From positions 265,001-329,000 of the forward strand of contig CAUJNA010001724.1 of the NCBI GenBank assembly GCA_963377175.1: a stretch of DNA of 64,000 nucleotides. The letters are read 5' to 3'. Shown piece after piece: positions 30,759 to 41,622 of this stretch (positions within the stretch are counted from its first letter, which is position 1; every line of letters begins with the position of its first letter). Below the pieces are notes generated by a model. It had not been told where the DNA came from. It saw nothing but the letters and a program-made list of their open reading frames with translations, and did not search any database. Source of the stretch: Effrenium voratum (lineage: Eukaryota > Sar > Dinophyceae > Suessiales > Symbiodiniaceae). Position numbers and translations under genes: made by a program.

Positions 30759-31742
30759 CAGGCCACTATGCCGAGTGGGGTTGGGCTGTTGGACTCCCGC
30801 ACGCAGACACTTTCCCTGACATCCCGTCAGGCGATCCAGCCAACGAATGAACAGGACCTTTCAGGATACAGTCGGGCTTGTGAATTTCTTTGCGAGCATG
30901 TGCTTTTTTTGTTGTGGAAGCAGGGGTTGTCAGGGGTTTTAACCGGAATGAGAGCCGCAGCTTTCGGGGTCCAAGTGCTTAACCTATTTTGACACGAGCA
31001 ATCCCGCCATGTCCTGCTGATGTAGCAGGGTTTCAGTAGGGAGTTCTAAGCTTGTTGGGAGCGGACCGATATACATTTTTCACCTTCAGCGAGACCATCA
31101 TTTTTTTCGCGGCTCGTGTTGATTTGATTGAGCTTCCTCTTGGTGGATGATGTTAAAGGGGAAACAGCACAGCTGAACGACGGTTTTTCCCCATGTCCCA
31201 AACCGTAGGTGTCAGGTCCAAGGTGTTGGGGGTGGAGAAACTGCGATCGATCCACTGGGTGCCCAGGATGATCGGACGAAGCCGAGTTGCAAGTCGCGGA
31301 CCACTCAGGCGGCACTGTCAAGCTGTGTATGGCCTGGGTGATTCTTCCGTTCGCTTGGTCTGTTGTTTTGTTTTTTTTGTTTGATTGTTCCCCCCCCTGC
31401 TTTCAAAGGGTTTTTTTCCCTGTCAGTGGTTTTTAGCAGGAAATGTAGGAACTGTGTTTTCACCGGCCGGGCAGGTGCAAAGAGTCGAAATTGGCTATCC
31501 TGATTGGCCAGCATGTATTGTTTTGTGGCACTTAAGCCGCGGATGACCGCGGCTTGGGATCCAAAGCTGCTAGGCGAGGCAGATGCAAACGGTGTGGATG
31601 GTTGCGAAATCCATTTCGCAGCACCTAAAAAGAGCCCTGGGGTTCCTAAAAAGAATCCAGCACCACTGCATAGGGGGCCTTTTGGGAAAAAACACAGGCA
31701 AATGGGGCTTAAAACCCATCTAAATCTAAGACCCTAGAATGA
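30759..31742. other. no gene seen
   Basis: Short frames only. GTTGTTTTGTTTTTTTTGTT at 31362-31381 is a simple T-rich tract. Confidence 0.4.
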
Positions 31743-31827
31743 TGATCCCTCTACAAATACCAACGAACAATGGTTTGCTATGGTTGCAAAGTGGTGCGAA
31801 ATGATTTTCGCAACTACCCGCAGTATG
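31743..31827. mobile_element. family D fragment
   Basis: CTACAAATACCAACGAACAA and TTTGCTATGGTTGCAAAGTG match the inner part of family D. The right end CAACTACCCGCAGTATGA is changed. Confidence 0.5.
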
Positions 31828-32742
31828 ACTGGGGTCTCCTCTTTGATGTGATTTGTTTCGGTGGGCTAGGTCCGAACAGAAAGGGTGAAAAGACGGTTTT
31901 GTGTGTGTGTATTCCTGGGGCTGAGCCAGGTCAACATGTCCAGGTGTTTTGTTGCTGTTGCCATGTTCCGGCATGAAAGAAATGGCGAAGAGGTCCCGCG
32001 GGGAGACGTATTTTCACGGAAGCCACCAGGGGGGGCTATGGGGGGCTATGGGCTATCCCTGGGTAAGCCAAGGATAAGTCATGGATAGGCCATAAATAAG
32101 GCCTTAGGGTGTTAAGCCATAGTCCCTCCCCATAGCCGCCCAAGGGGGATGAAACATGGAAACAACCAGGGATGCCTTTCTGGGCTGTTCAAAGGTCATC
32201 CTTTTCCTCAGCTCAGGTTACGCAAGGAACTGGTCCCCTCAGTATCCCTTAGTGTCTTCCCTAGAGGGCTTATGGATTAGGATTGGCCAACCCTCCATCC
32301 TGAGCAGCCCAGGTTTAAGAGAGAGAGAGAGAGAACTAAAGTCTTCCAGGATCTCCCCACCCAGGCTCCATGTGAGGTGGTGCGAGGTCAAGGTTACCCA
32401 AATGAATTTCAGACGTTGTGGACATGACTCCCCCACGTTCAAAAGGTGCAGGACCCGCTTAATTTTCACATCCAGATCTGTTGTGCTTGGCTACCCATGT
32501 GGCTGTTTCCCCGGAAGCCAGGAATTTCCTTCCAAATCGGCACTTGCCCACCATCCAGGATTTCCGGATTTCCTGCACACTCCCTATCATGGAAACTGAC
32601 GCTAAATGGGGCGTTGGACACCCCATGTCCACTTTCGGAAAGAGTCGGTATTAGTCGGTATCGGTCAGGTAGCCAGTTGGTTTGGATTGATGGTAAATGG
32701 GAACCATCCCGACTGAACCAGGAAATGAACGAAAGGACCTAA
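31828..32742. other. no gene seen; GGGGGGCTATGG and GA repeats
   Basis: AGGGGGGCTATGGGG is doubled at 32030-32050, followed by GGATAAGTCATGGATAGGCC repeats. A GA run lies at about 32321-32334. Unassigned otherwise. Confidence 0.45.
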
Positions 32743-32832
32743 GCATGGTTGTTGTTGGGATTATTTTACATTTTGTTTATTGTGGTTTAGTGGTTGGAAT
32801 CCAACCACTTAACTGCCAACGTCAACCAAGTC
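32743..32832. mobile_element. MITE-like element, family I (shortened)
   Basis: CATGGTTGTTGTTGGGATTA, TTGTGGTTTAGTGGTTGGAA and GCCAACGTCAACCAAG. The CTAAAATTTAAG segment is missing. Confidence 0.7.
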
Positions 32833-33063
32833 AGGAAGGACGCCTTGTTTCCCCTTTTCTCCTGGTAGGTGCTGCCTGCGCCCTCGCCATCGCTTCCTTG
32901 TAGGCATGGACACGGGGCTGCGTAGGTCAAAGTTTTCCTGGGGTCTTACTCCTTTTTGTTCTTTTTCGGGGAAGAGTTGGGTAAAAGTAGATGGCCCAAC
33001 TTATTTTGGGTGAAGGGGATGCCAAAACCAAGGGTGGAATTGTGGCATCTACCAACTCACTCT

Positions 33064-33198
33064 ACTCTGGATGGACGAAATCCTGCACCACCTAAGACAC
33101 CATGGGAAACCATGGTCGGTTGGTATTTACAGTGGAACATCATATCATTCCGTTGGGTTTCTGAACGGTGCGAATTGGACTTCACAATCATACACAGC
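33064..33198. mobile_element. MITE-like element, family D (subfamily D2)
   Basis: CTGGATGGACGAAATCCTGC at the left. The interior has CATATCATTCCGTTGGGTTT in place of the D1 segment. The right end is AACGGTGCGAATTGG. An inverted copy of the same subfamily is at 61187. Confidence 0.65.
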
Positions 33199-33410
33199 AT
33201 GCTCACCCAATTGATAACTTGTGGGGAGGAAATCCGGGTTCCCCCACCTGCGATCTCAAGAATCTCTTAACTTGATGGTGCGATAGGTAGGGCATGACCA
33301 AGTCCGGGTGTTGAGAATGACCCATTTGGGAAACCAAATCCGGATGGTTCATCTCGGGGTCATTTCATTTCTCATTCCCCTATCGAGCCGGCAAGCTAAA
33401 CGTAACTTAC

Positions 33411-33485
33411 ATTTGCTTTAGAGCATGCTTTTCTTTTCCCTTTGAGTTTCTAAAGGGGCATCTATGACTAATTACTGGACCTATG
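33411..33485. mobile_element. family A element, degenerate
   Basis: CATTTGCTTTAGAGCATG, TTTTCCCTTTGAGTTTCTAA and TACTGGACC. The right end is not found. Confidence 0.45.
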
Positions 33486-33622
33486 GTGATTTTCAACCGG
33501 CGGCGAAAAAGCAAATGTGAGAGCGAAGGGCTCTTTGCCCGGGTGCCTCAAGACCAGTGGCCAGGCGACCTGACGATCTGGGCCTTGGATTTTCCCTTGC
33601 CCATCGTCATGGCCCCAAATGG

Positions 33623-33712
33623 CCATGGGTCAAAACCCCGTACCCCCAGTGAACATCCTAATCCCCACTAAAAACAGACTAAAATGGGTACCATTGGTTT
33701 TGAACCATGGCC
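33623..33712 (-). mobile_element. MITE-like element, family J (inverted copy)
   Basis: Family J runs CCATGGGTCAAAACC to GGTTTTGACCCATGG. In the forward sense it holds GGTACCATTTTGGGGTAGGT, CCTATTTTAGTGGGGATTGG and GATGTTCACTGGGGGTACGG. This copy is in reverse orientation and about 90 bp. Other copies are at 34972, 42404, 45780, 52728 and 59808. Confidence 0.7.
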
Positions 33713-34057
33713 AAATGGTGATCACCTTGTGGGTTCTGGGTCCTTTGGGTCTTGTTGCCTGCATTTGGGTGCTCCTTCCGCAGTCGCAGGCCTTGTAAGA
33801 GGCCTGACCTGCTGGATTTCGGCCGGGCGCCTTAGCTCGCGGCCGGCTGCCAGCTGTCGGCATGTTTTTGTCCGATTGGGTGCTCGAGCGCCCCTGCCTA
33901 ATGTCTGATTTACCCAAAGGGAGGCCATTGCCAAAAAGGGAATGGGCAACCGTGGTTTGTTTTGTTGCCGCTTTTCGGCACGAGCCCCACTGTCGTAGCT
34001 GTCGCGCAGCTTTTGGCATGGCAGCTGGTTTTGGAAAAGCTCACAGAACTTATCAAA

Positions 34058-34146
34058 CCATTCGGTTAAGAATATGTTGTTTTTGTTTATTTTCCTTTGG
34101 TTTTACAGGGACTCATCACTACTTCAAAGGGGGCTTAACCAAATGG
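34058..34146. mobile_element. MITE-like element, family A with matched end changes
   Basis: Ends CCATTCGGTTAAG and CTTAACCAAATGG. The change GCTTAAG to GGTTAAG is mirrored at the other end, keeping the pairing. The interior is shortened (TTTTCCTTTGGTTTTACAGG). Confidence 0.75.
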
Positions 34147-34232
34147 AGATTCATCAAGCCAGAAAGACGGAACCGTGTTTCTGACAGAACTCTGCCAGTG
34201 AAGGGCAAAGTCAGTCATGTCGTGCTATTCGT

Positions 34233-34332
34233 CTAGGTCCCCCAGTAGTGCCCTTGTACCCTTTTTTGGGGGAGGGTTCCCCTACTAAATAGACTGCAGC
34301 AAAAAGGCCAACCTCCCTACCGGAGGACCTAG
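34233..34332. mobile_element. MITE-like element, family B
   Basis: CTAGGTCCCCCAGTAG and CTACCGGAGGACCTAG. The CCCTTATT block is lost. Confidence 0.8.
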
Positions 34333-34549
34333 TCGTGGTGTCATTCTTGTACCAAAGTGAAGCTCCCCCCCGACGGCTGCTTTCCCTTGAAGCCCGTGAC
34401 CAGAGAGCCATCTCTTGGCGCTGAGTGTGGGGCCCAAGATGTAGACCTGTGGAGACCAAATTCTGCGGTCCCGCGGAGCTTAAAGTTTGAGCCACACCCC
34501 TTGGCTTTTCCCAGCCATCCGGGTTCCTCAAATTTGTGAGGTTTTGAGT

Positions 34550-34795
34550 TTTGTTGGTTTTTAGTGATCGGGTGTCCGAATTTCAACCAAGAGTGAACCG
34601 CCTTCAGCATCTTTTAGCCGGGGATCTGAAAATGGACATCAGTGGTTGGGGGTTCCGAACTTAACCTACTTGGTGGCTTCCAGCCATCCCCTCAGCTTTT
34701 TTGCTTTTTTGCTTTTTTGTGTTTAGTGGTGGTCTCCATTCGGCACACTACAAGTTGTTTTTTAGCGGGGGATCTGAAAAAGGACAGCCCAGATT
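34550..34795. mobile_element. two family L copies in tandem
   Basis: The first ends TTTTAGCCGGGGATCTGAAA. The second runs from CAGCCATCCCCTCAGC through TGTTTAGTGGTGG to AGCGGGGGATCTGAAAAAGG and CAGCCCAG. CTTTTTTG is repeated three times within the second. Confidence 0.5.
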
Positions 34796-34971
34796 TGTCT
34801 AAAACAACTTTTCGTCGAAAATCAGATTTGAGAACCACAACCAGAACCATAGGTGTCCTTTTTGGTTCTTTTGGTCGAAAAACTGGATGGGGTTCCCTGG
34901 TTTACCTGCTGGTTTTTCATGTTCTACCAGGGATATCCATCTATTTCCCCTTAAAAGGACACCTATGACCA

Positions 34972-35060
34972 TCTTGGGGTAGGTGCACCACCTGTTTTAG
35001 AACCTATTTTGGTGGGGATTGGGATGTTCACTGGGGTGCGATTTGGATTTTGATGGCCAT
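34972..35060 (+). mobile_element. MITE-like element, family J (left end missing)
   Basis: CTTGGGGTAGGTGCACCACC, CCTATTTTGGTGGGGATTGG and GATGTTCACTGGGGTGCG, ending TTTTGATGGCCA. Confidence 0.6.
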
Positions 35061-35206
35061 TTGAGGATAGCCACCCGAACCCCCCGCCGCGCTTCTTTTT
35101 TTCTTCCTTCAGTCCCCCGAGTCCGGCTGAGGTGACTGCGAGGCGACCGCGGAGCCGCAACTTGTCCATCTGCGGTCGGTCGACGTGGGTGGTGTACTTG
35201 CCATGA

Positions 35207-35319
35207 CTAGGCCCCCCAGTAGTTCCCTTTGACCCTTTTTTGGGGAGAGTTCCCCTACCAAAAGGGACTACAGAAAAAAAAGGGTACCCTTATTCTAAAC
35301 TCTTTACTGGAGGACCTAG
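35207..35319. mobile_element. MITE-like element, family B
   Basis: CTAGGCCCCCCAGTAG and TTACTGGAGGACCTAG with a full interior. A pyrimidine tract and CAG lie upstream at 35093-35120. Confidence 0.8.
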
Positions 35320-35931
35320 AATGAGTTCGAATGAGCCCCAGACAACATCCAACTGGTGGTTTCCTTTGTTCGGGAATCCCCAAACAGTTCACCGGGACTC
35401 GGTCATTCCTTTTCAGCACCAGCAAGTCCGTTTTGCCACTTTGGGTGTCCAACCTTTAAAAAAAGCAAGCAACACCCATTTTGGGAGGTCGTTCGACCTT
35501 TGCCATTTTGAGTGTCCAACCTAAAAAGAGAGCGACCCATTTGGGGAGGTGGTTCCACCTAGCTTAATTTACGCAGTATGAGGATCATGATCTCCGTACC
35601 TGAGCCGAACCACAATTCAATGGGTTGTGCTCGCTGCTTTTGAGAGTAGAAAGGACTCACTCATGAAGGTCCCTTGCCGACCCTAATTCATACTCTAGTC
35701 CCTTTTCAGTGGGGATCTTTCCTGCAGGGGATGGGTGTCAATCAAGGGTCATAATCTCATGTCCGGTTTATGAGTAGTGATTTGCCCAGATATCAGTGCT
35801 AGCGGAAAACGGATGCACCGAACTCGGTCGCATGCCAAAGATGTGGGGAGGATCGATCTAGTGTCACCGGCAAGCAACTACTTGCGTCACGTCCGGTGAT
35901 GCTTCCGGGCATCCCCTTCAACATGATAATC
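35320..35931. other. no gene seen; CATTTTGGGAGGT doublet
   Basis: TTTGGGTGTCCAACCTTAAA and CATTTTGGGAGGTCGTTCGA recur as a pair around 35440-35560. Unassigned otherwise. Confidence 0.4.
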
Positions 35932-36042
35932 TCACTTGCCCTAAGCCGACCTTTTGACCTTTTGGTTTCCCATGTTTGGTCCATGTTTAGTAAAGGTCCC
36001 AAAAGGTTACCCTTTTATTTCTGGGTCCTTTGGGCAACTGAG
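35932..36042. mobile_element. MITE-like element, family C
   Basis: TCACTTGCCCTAAGCCGACC at the left, CCTTTTGGTTTCC and GTCCCAAAAGGTTACC inside, CCTTTGGGCAACTGAG at the right. Confidence 0.7.
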
Positions 36043-36254
36043 TAAAGGGGATCGGGAGGGCTCATCACTTTTGGAGTGTGAAGCCAAGTCGCGATGTCCG
36101 AATCCTGGTCGCGTTTCCTGAGGCTGAAAGATACAAAAGGCCGGGAAATTGCTCGTCAGGGGGGGTGGGTGGGGGGGTGGGGGGGTGGGGGAGGGCTTCG
36201 GACTCATCAAAAGGAGGCCAATGCCAACGATGGGTGGTTCTTGGTTGCCAGAAT

Positions 36255-36298
36255 GTAGGGAAGTCGTAGGGAAGTCGTAGGGAAGTCGTAGGGAAGTC
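36255..36298. repeat. 11-bp tandem repeat (GTAGGGAAGTC)x4
   Basis: Four perfect copies. A G-rich GGGTGGGGGGGTGGGG tract lies about 90 bp upstream at 36160-36194. Confidence 0.9.
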
Positions 36299-36404
36299 CA
36301 GCGATACTTGCTGAGTGTTGGAGGTGTTTTTGGGCAAATGATGAGCTCCACGGGGCAAAACGATTCCATGACACGAAGGCCGTTTAAATTCACCTTGGGA
36401 AAAC

Positions 36405-36535
36405 TAATGTTGACCCCGGATTAACAAACCGGTTTATTTTTTGTGGGGGGTGCGAGCACCTCCAATAGTGATGACTCTCCACTAAAACAGGGAAACGCAC
36501 CCCCTATGAATCAACCGATCGGGGTTTAACTTCAT
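36405..36535. mobile_element. family E element, degenerate
   Basis: CTAATGTTGACCCCGGATTA at the left. The interior is GTGGGGGGTGCGAGCACC and CTCCACTAAAACAGGG. The right end ACCGATCGGGGTTTAAC is poorly matched. Confidence 0.5.
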
Positions 36536-37509
36536 CCGGGGTGCCCATTAACCATTTGCCCAGCGCTTATCTGCCACTAGCAGTTTGCAAGGCTCCAGAC
36601 CTTCAGACCTCAGCCCAAGTCTGAACATGCAAACTAGAAAGTTGTGTTGTTTGTTTGTTTGGATTCAGAGTTTGCCTTTGCAGCTTTGCACTTTTTGACA
36701 ACAACGGGACCCCGGTTGTAAAGACACCCCTGGAAGGGTATCAACTTGATTCCCTCAAATCGATTGAAATGCAAGCTGCTTTCTAACTTGGCTGCCATCT
36801 GGTTAGATCGTAAGCTTCCACTTATAACTCTCCGGCAAAATGGTTAGCCTCTCCCATGAACCAGCAAAAGGTGAAACTGCTTGTGGGGTAGCTACGCAAG
36901 CTGACCCTTTGGGGCGGCAGGTTCCTCCAGCGTCCAATTGTCGCAAGCTATGGAAACTGGCTTTTGCTCCCCCCGACTTCCGCCTTTCGGCGGACATGTC
37001 GAGCCGAACCTCAAATCCCCATGTCCAAACTCTAAAAGTGCTGTCCACAAATGCAGTCTTTGTCTTCAAATAAGCGCGGCCTCATAAAATGGTTGCTTCC
37101 TGTTGGCTTCCCTTAGCGAACCAAAAGGTGGTTCCGAACAGAGACAAGCTCAACTATATGGGTCTGTCTTTTTTGAGGGTACCCCTTTTCCTTATCAATT
37201 TCAAGAGTTTGATGGTACTTCTTTGAAATTGATTTTGTTTTGTTTAATTTTAATATTAACGATTTGTTTGATTATAATTGGTGGTTGTCAAGGGGAAACC
37301 ACTATTTTCGTGGGTCCAACCTTAAAAAGGCCTGCTGGCAGGGAATGAGGTCATGAACCCAGTCCCCTCGAAGGAAACCGCCAGTTGGATGGCAAAAACA
37401 AAAGGGGTCATTCCCTCATTCCCTGCATATCGCACAAGCAGGAACACACAGACACACACATTAAAAAGGAACACCCAACTTGGTCTGTCTCAAAATTAGG
37501 TGCCCCTCC
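36536..37509. other. no gene seen
   Basis: Short frames only. TTTTAATTTTAATATTAACG at 37240-37262 is AT-rich. Unassigned. Confidence 0.4.
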
Positions 37510-38192
37510 CCCACATAAAACCCACACCATAAACCACCATACAGCCATCATAAAGCCACCATAAGGCCACCGTAAACCACCATAAGGCACCATAAAGCCA
37601 CCACAAAACCACCATAAGGCCACCATAAACCACCATAAAACCACCATAAACCACCATAAAACCACCACAAAACCACCATACGGCCACCATAAAACCACCA
37701 TAAGGCCACCATAAGGCCACCATACGGCCACCATAAAACCACCATAAGGCCATCCTAAAACCACCATAAGGCCACCATAAACCACAATAAGGCCACCATA
37801 AGGCCAGCATAAGGCCACCACACAACCGCCATAAGGCCACCACAAAACCACCACAAGGCCACCATAAAGCCACCACAAAACCACCATAAGGCCACATAAG
37901 GGCCACCATAAAAGCCACCACAAGGCCACCATAAGGCCACCATAAACCACCATAAAACCACCATAAGGCCGCCATAAGGCCACCATAAGGCCACCATAAG
38001 GCCACCATAAACCACCATAAAACCACCATCAGGCCACCACAAAACCATCATAAGGCCACCGTAAGACCACCATAAACCACCATAAGGCCACCATAAACCA
38101 CCATAAACCACCACAAAAGCACCATAAGGCCACCATAAGGCCTAAAGCACCACAAAACCAACCACCATAAGGCCACCATAAACCACCATAAG
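37510..38192. repeat. CCACCATAAGG/CCACCATAAA minisatellite, left array
   Basis: About 680 bp of 10-11-bp units: CCACCATAAGG, CCACCATAAA and CCACCACAAAA in irregular order. The minus strand reads as long Trp/Tyr/Gly-rich frames, an artefact of stop-free units. The same minisatellite, same orientation, recurs at 41895, on the other side of the OTU gene. Confidence 0.92.
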
Positions 38193-38349
38193 TTTGGCAG
38201 CTGCCAGCCGAAAGATTTTTAAGGTTCTCTCATCCTAAAGGGAGCCCTTCACCTTCCAAGGGAAGCTTAAGGAGCTTTGTAGCTTGTCAAAGGGAAGCGG
38301 GAAGCCTTTTAGAGGAGATACCTGCACAGGGAGCTTTTAGAAAGAAAAG

Positions 38350-38497
38350 AAGGGCGATTGTGAGCAAAAGGCCTTGGCCGAAGAACTGGTTTGCCGGGGA
38401 GAAGAGGGATGGCAAAACAGTCTAGCCGAAAAACTGGCTTGAGGAGATGTGATCGTGAGCAAAAGGCCTCTGCCGAAAAACTGGCTAGAGAAGTCGG
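38350..38497. repeat. GCCGAAAAACTGGC motif arm, left
   Basis: GTGAGCAAAAGGCC plus TGCCGAAAAACTGGCT occurs twice about 95 bp apart (38356 and 38451), with a third GCCGAAAAACTGGCTTG between them. The reverse complement, GCCAGTTTTTCGGC, is the signature of the arm at 41185-41470. Confidence 0.7.
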
Positions 38498-38549
38498 GCA
38501 ATGGAGATCATGGCCCCTGGGTCTTGGGCATTGGCGCTATGTTTTCTTT

Positions 38550-41037
38550 GTTGGGAGCCTCGGACTGCAGGGGCTCGAGCACTGCAGGCTACCCTAAAAC
38601 ATAGCACGCTCAAGAGCGCAGAAATGTTCTCCATGGTTACATGCTGAAGATCCAGGGGGATCTAATCCCCTGTTCTGGGCTAAGGAACCCTGTTGGTGGC
38701 TGGAAAACCAGTTTTGCCGGGAGTTTGCCCAAAAAGTCGCGGACGCGCCAGGTGCTTCACAGCCGCAGACATCCACAGAGCAGTCCGTCAGCAACTCAGC
38801 TGCGGCCTGCCTGCGAGAGACTGATGCCTGCCAGTGACCGTGCGGTTACAAGCTTCTCTGAAGCCCTTTCAAATCAAGCTGTCTTTGAGCAGATCGCATC
38901 GTCAGTCTTTGCCACGATGGGTCTGATGAACAGGGCTATGCGCAACTTGTATACCCTCAGGCAGCAGCAGGCCCGACAGAGCCTCTTGGCGCGTGTGGCC
39001 ATGCCGGTTTCTGAGGAGCCTGTTCCGGATCCCGAAGTGGAGCCTTCGAAGATCCCGCGCCAGTGCCCCCGCCAGAAGAGGAAGTCGTGGTGGGCGAAGC
39101 ATCTGTGGAGGAGGCTAACCGCCTGCCGCGGAGGTTCGCGTGTTCAGGGTGCTTGGTGATGGCAACTGCTTCTTCAGGGCCGTCAGCCAGTGGTATGCTC
39201 AGGACGGCCAGCCAAGCGGACACACCGCCTTGAGGAGTGCATGCAGATGGAAGCTGTGGCCTGGGTTCAGCGCCACTGGGGACTCTCCCGGCTTCCAGAG
39301 TCCCCACGACGTGGCAAGTTGGAGTGATGAAATGATCAAGGACGGAGCCAAGGCGGACGAAATAGCATGGACGGCCTGGCCCGATACCTCGAGCAAAGGA
39401 TTGTGGCCATTTGCTTCAACCCGAGACAGGGAAACTGTACGAGGTTGTTGCTGGCAATGACCAGCCCGGGCAAGCCCGTCATCCCCGTCTTCTTCAACGG
39501 GAAGATGGTGAACGGCCACTACGACCTGGTCGATGAAGGAAATGCGGCTCACGCAGCAGCCTTTGCGGGCAGGCTGCTACTCCCGGCATAAGCCGCCCAA
39601 AGCAGTGAACTTCGAAGGCGTACTGCGGGCGCACCGGGAGTGGAAGAAGCAGCAAGAGTTGCTCAAGTTGAAGGAGGCGCAGGAAAAGCAGTCCAAGGCG
39701 AGGCAGCCGAAAGAACCCCAGCCGAAGCAGCTGCAACAAAAGCAATCCGTCAAGAAAAGGCCTGCCGCTGGGCAGCTGCAGGAGGAGCAGGCAGTGAAGA
39801 AGAGACCTGCTGCCGCTGAGGAGCAGGCTGCCAAAGTACAGCCTGCGATGAAAAAGCTTGTCAGCGCCGGCGGCAAGCAGAATATCCCCGCCGAAGGGGA
39901 TGGGGCTGTTGCGTTTGAGCCGCGAGTCCCCCGCGCCTCCAACCGAAGAGCCGATCAGCAGGCGCCCAGCCGAAAGACCCGCTCCGACGGCCACCACCTA
40001 CGAGACGAGGAGAGGTGGTTCGTCAAGACCAAGGCCACCCACGAGAAGTACGGACAGTTGAGGAACGAATCTCTGTCGGATGCCATGGCGCAGGTGTACT
40101 GAAACCGAGCCATGCTCCTGGTGGCAGCGGTGGACGGGGACGGGGAGGCGAAGGAGACATCCATGTTTCAAAGGCGGCAAGGCAGTTTCGAAGGCGACCC
40201 TGGACACGATGAAGCGGACCTTCAATGCCCTTGCCTGGGCCTTTGTGTATCCAAATCTGGAGGAACACGAGTGGCAGAGATAGTGGCAGGACTTTGCCAA
40301 CATCCGCACCGAATCCGGAAGAAAGGCGGCCACACTTCAGCCGAAAAACTCCGCCAAGGCCATTTGGGCGGAGGACGCCTCAATGGCCTCGGGGGGGTAT
40401 TTCGTGCAGAAGTGGGAGCCGACCTTGCAGTCAATCCTCGGCTCGCTTGCCAAGCTTGAGGAAGAGACCAACGGGCTGGAGTTCAAGCACGCAGGGTTCC
40501 AACGAAACCTGCCGAAAGACCCAGCCCGAGCTCTCAAGGCGCAGTTCCAGCTAGCTGAGGCAAAGATGGCCTTGCTTCTCGGGAGGTCGGAAAGATTCTG
40601 CACTCGGGTGTTCGAACTCTACAAAGACTACCTGAAGCGCTATTACCCAGTCCTCGTCGAGAACTTGGGCTTTCATACCCGGCACAACAAGACCTGGACA
40701 GACGAAGGGGATGGGGAAGGCGCAGGGCGACTGAGAACCCTCTTTCCGGGTTTTTGGGCGGATAGCCAGCTGTCCCGGTTTAACCGAGTTTTGAGAAAGG
40801 GCCTCGGGACGGGACAGCAACGGATTCGGAAGATCCTCAACAAAGCTTTCATGTCGGAGAGAGAAAGCTGGAGGATCACTCGTCAGGCCATTGACCAACA
40901 GCTCTCGCACTCAGCGGAAATGTCAGATAATACCTTGCCGGGCTGAGAAACACGGTAAGCCCGCTGCAAGCACACCTTTATGGTTGGAGCTGAGCTTCAA
41001 AGCCAGATTGGAGCCAGAGGGGTGGGCGCTTTGAGCG
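38550..41037 (+). pseudogene. degraded OTU-type cysteine protease gene with basic linker and unknown C-terminal region
   Basis: OTU proteases are papain-like enzymes that usually cleave ubiquitin. Here VLGDGNCFFRAVS (catalytic Cys codon 39167-39169, Asp two codons before the Asn) and VFFNGKMVNGHYDLVD (His codon 39517-39519) are the two OTU boxes, about 117 codons apart, close to the usual spacing. Protein-like sequence switches frame at least five times: near 38640, 38830, 39035, 39125 and between the two boxes. GKLYEVVAGNDQPG appears in a third frame near 39430. After the OTU part comes a Lys/Gln/Ala-rich linker with two KKRPAA repeats (39600-39850). An unrecognised region follows, including FELYKDYLKRYYPVLVENLG, then a tail WLELSFKARLEPEGWAL to TGA near 41035. 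No introns are evident, which suggests a retroposed or mobile copy. Either the gene is dead or the assembly has indel errors. Neighbouring arrays suggest it is cargo of a repeat unit. Confidence 0.7.
39146..39594 (+). pseudogene. OTU catalytic domain portion of the gene above
   Basis: Two plus frames carry the domain. The first (to about 39250) has RVFRVLGDGNCFFRAVSQWY and SGHTALRS, matching the Cys box and the following helix of OTU proteases. The second (from about 39367) has MDGLARYLEQRIVAICFNPR and the His box. Asp, Cys and His of the triad are all conserved, so loss is by frame, not by catalytic substitution. At least two shifts lie between them, so no single frame encodes an intact domain. 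Confidence 0.75.
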
Positions 41038-41184
41038 TTTTTTTTCAGTCGCTTGCCCATGAACTGCTCTTGCCTCACTTGTGCAGCAGACTGTGCCGCT
41101 TAGGTCCTGAAGCCTTCGTGAAGAGAGCGGGGCGCGACGCTCAATCAACGCGTATTTTTTAATCTTTCGGCAAGTCTCTTGGGA

Positions 41185-41470
41185 TGGAAGCCTTTTCTGG
41201 ATGGAGCCAGTTTTTCGGCAAACCTGTGATGGGGGGGTCTTTCCACCTGGCCAATTGACGGGCCCAGTTTTTCGGCCGATATCGATAAGGCGGGGGTGAC
41301 GGCGGGGGTCACGTCCAACTGGTGGAGCCAGTTTTTCGGCAAACTTGTGACGGGGGTGTCTTTCCACCTGGCCAACTGACGGGGCCAGTTTTTCGGCTGA
41401 TCTGCGAGGAAAAGGCTGGAACGACGGCGGGGGTCACGTTCAACTGGTGGAGCCAGTCTTTCGGCTAACC
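41185..41470. repeat. tandem repeat of about 121 bp carrying GCCAGTTTTTCGGC
   Basis: GGAGCCAGTTTTTCGGCAAA starts at 41203 and 41324, and GGAGCCAGTCTTTCGGC at 41449. Each unit also has TCTTTCCACCTGGCCAA, a second CCAGTTTTTCGGC and GACGGCGGGGGTCACGT. The motif continues singly at 41752-41764 (CCAGTCTTTCGGC). It is the inverted counterpart of the arm at 38350. Confidence 0.85.
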
Positions 41471-41535
41471 CTTGGGGAAAGCGGCACGCATTGAGGGTGG
41501 TGTGCAGGGTGCTTTGCGTGAAGTGGCCGGCCGTG

Positions 41536-41622
41536 GCTTGTGTCAAAGGTGGCCTGTGTCAAGGGCGGCCTGTGTCAAGGGCGGCCTGTGTCAAGGGCGG
41601 CCTGTGTCAACGGTGGCCTGTG
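41536..41622. repeat. 16-bp tandem repeat (GGCCTGTGTCAAGGGC)n
   Basis: Five copies with a 16-bp period; the last two are changed (TCAACGGT, TGTGAAG). Confidence 0.85.

Noticed and set aside
36255..36298. Regularly spaced short repeats considered as a CRISPR-like array
   Set aside because: Units are contiguous 11-bp copies with no spacers; the other arrays in the window are likewise tandem, and the host is eukaryotic.
37408..38114. Trp/Tyr/Gly-rich minus-strand frames of up to 192 codons, and similar ones at 41776-42343
   Set aside because: Direct translations of the CCACCATAAGG minisatellite, stop-free in several frames at once.
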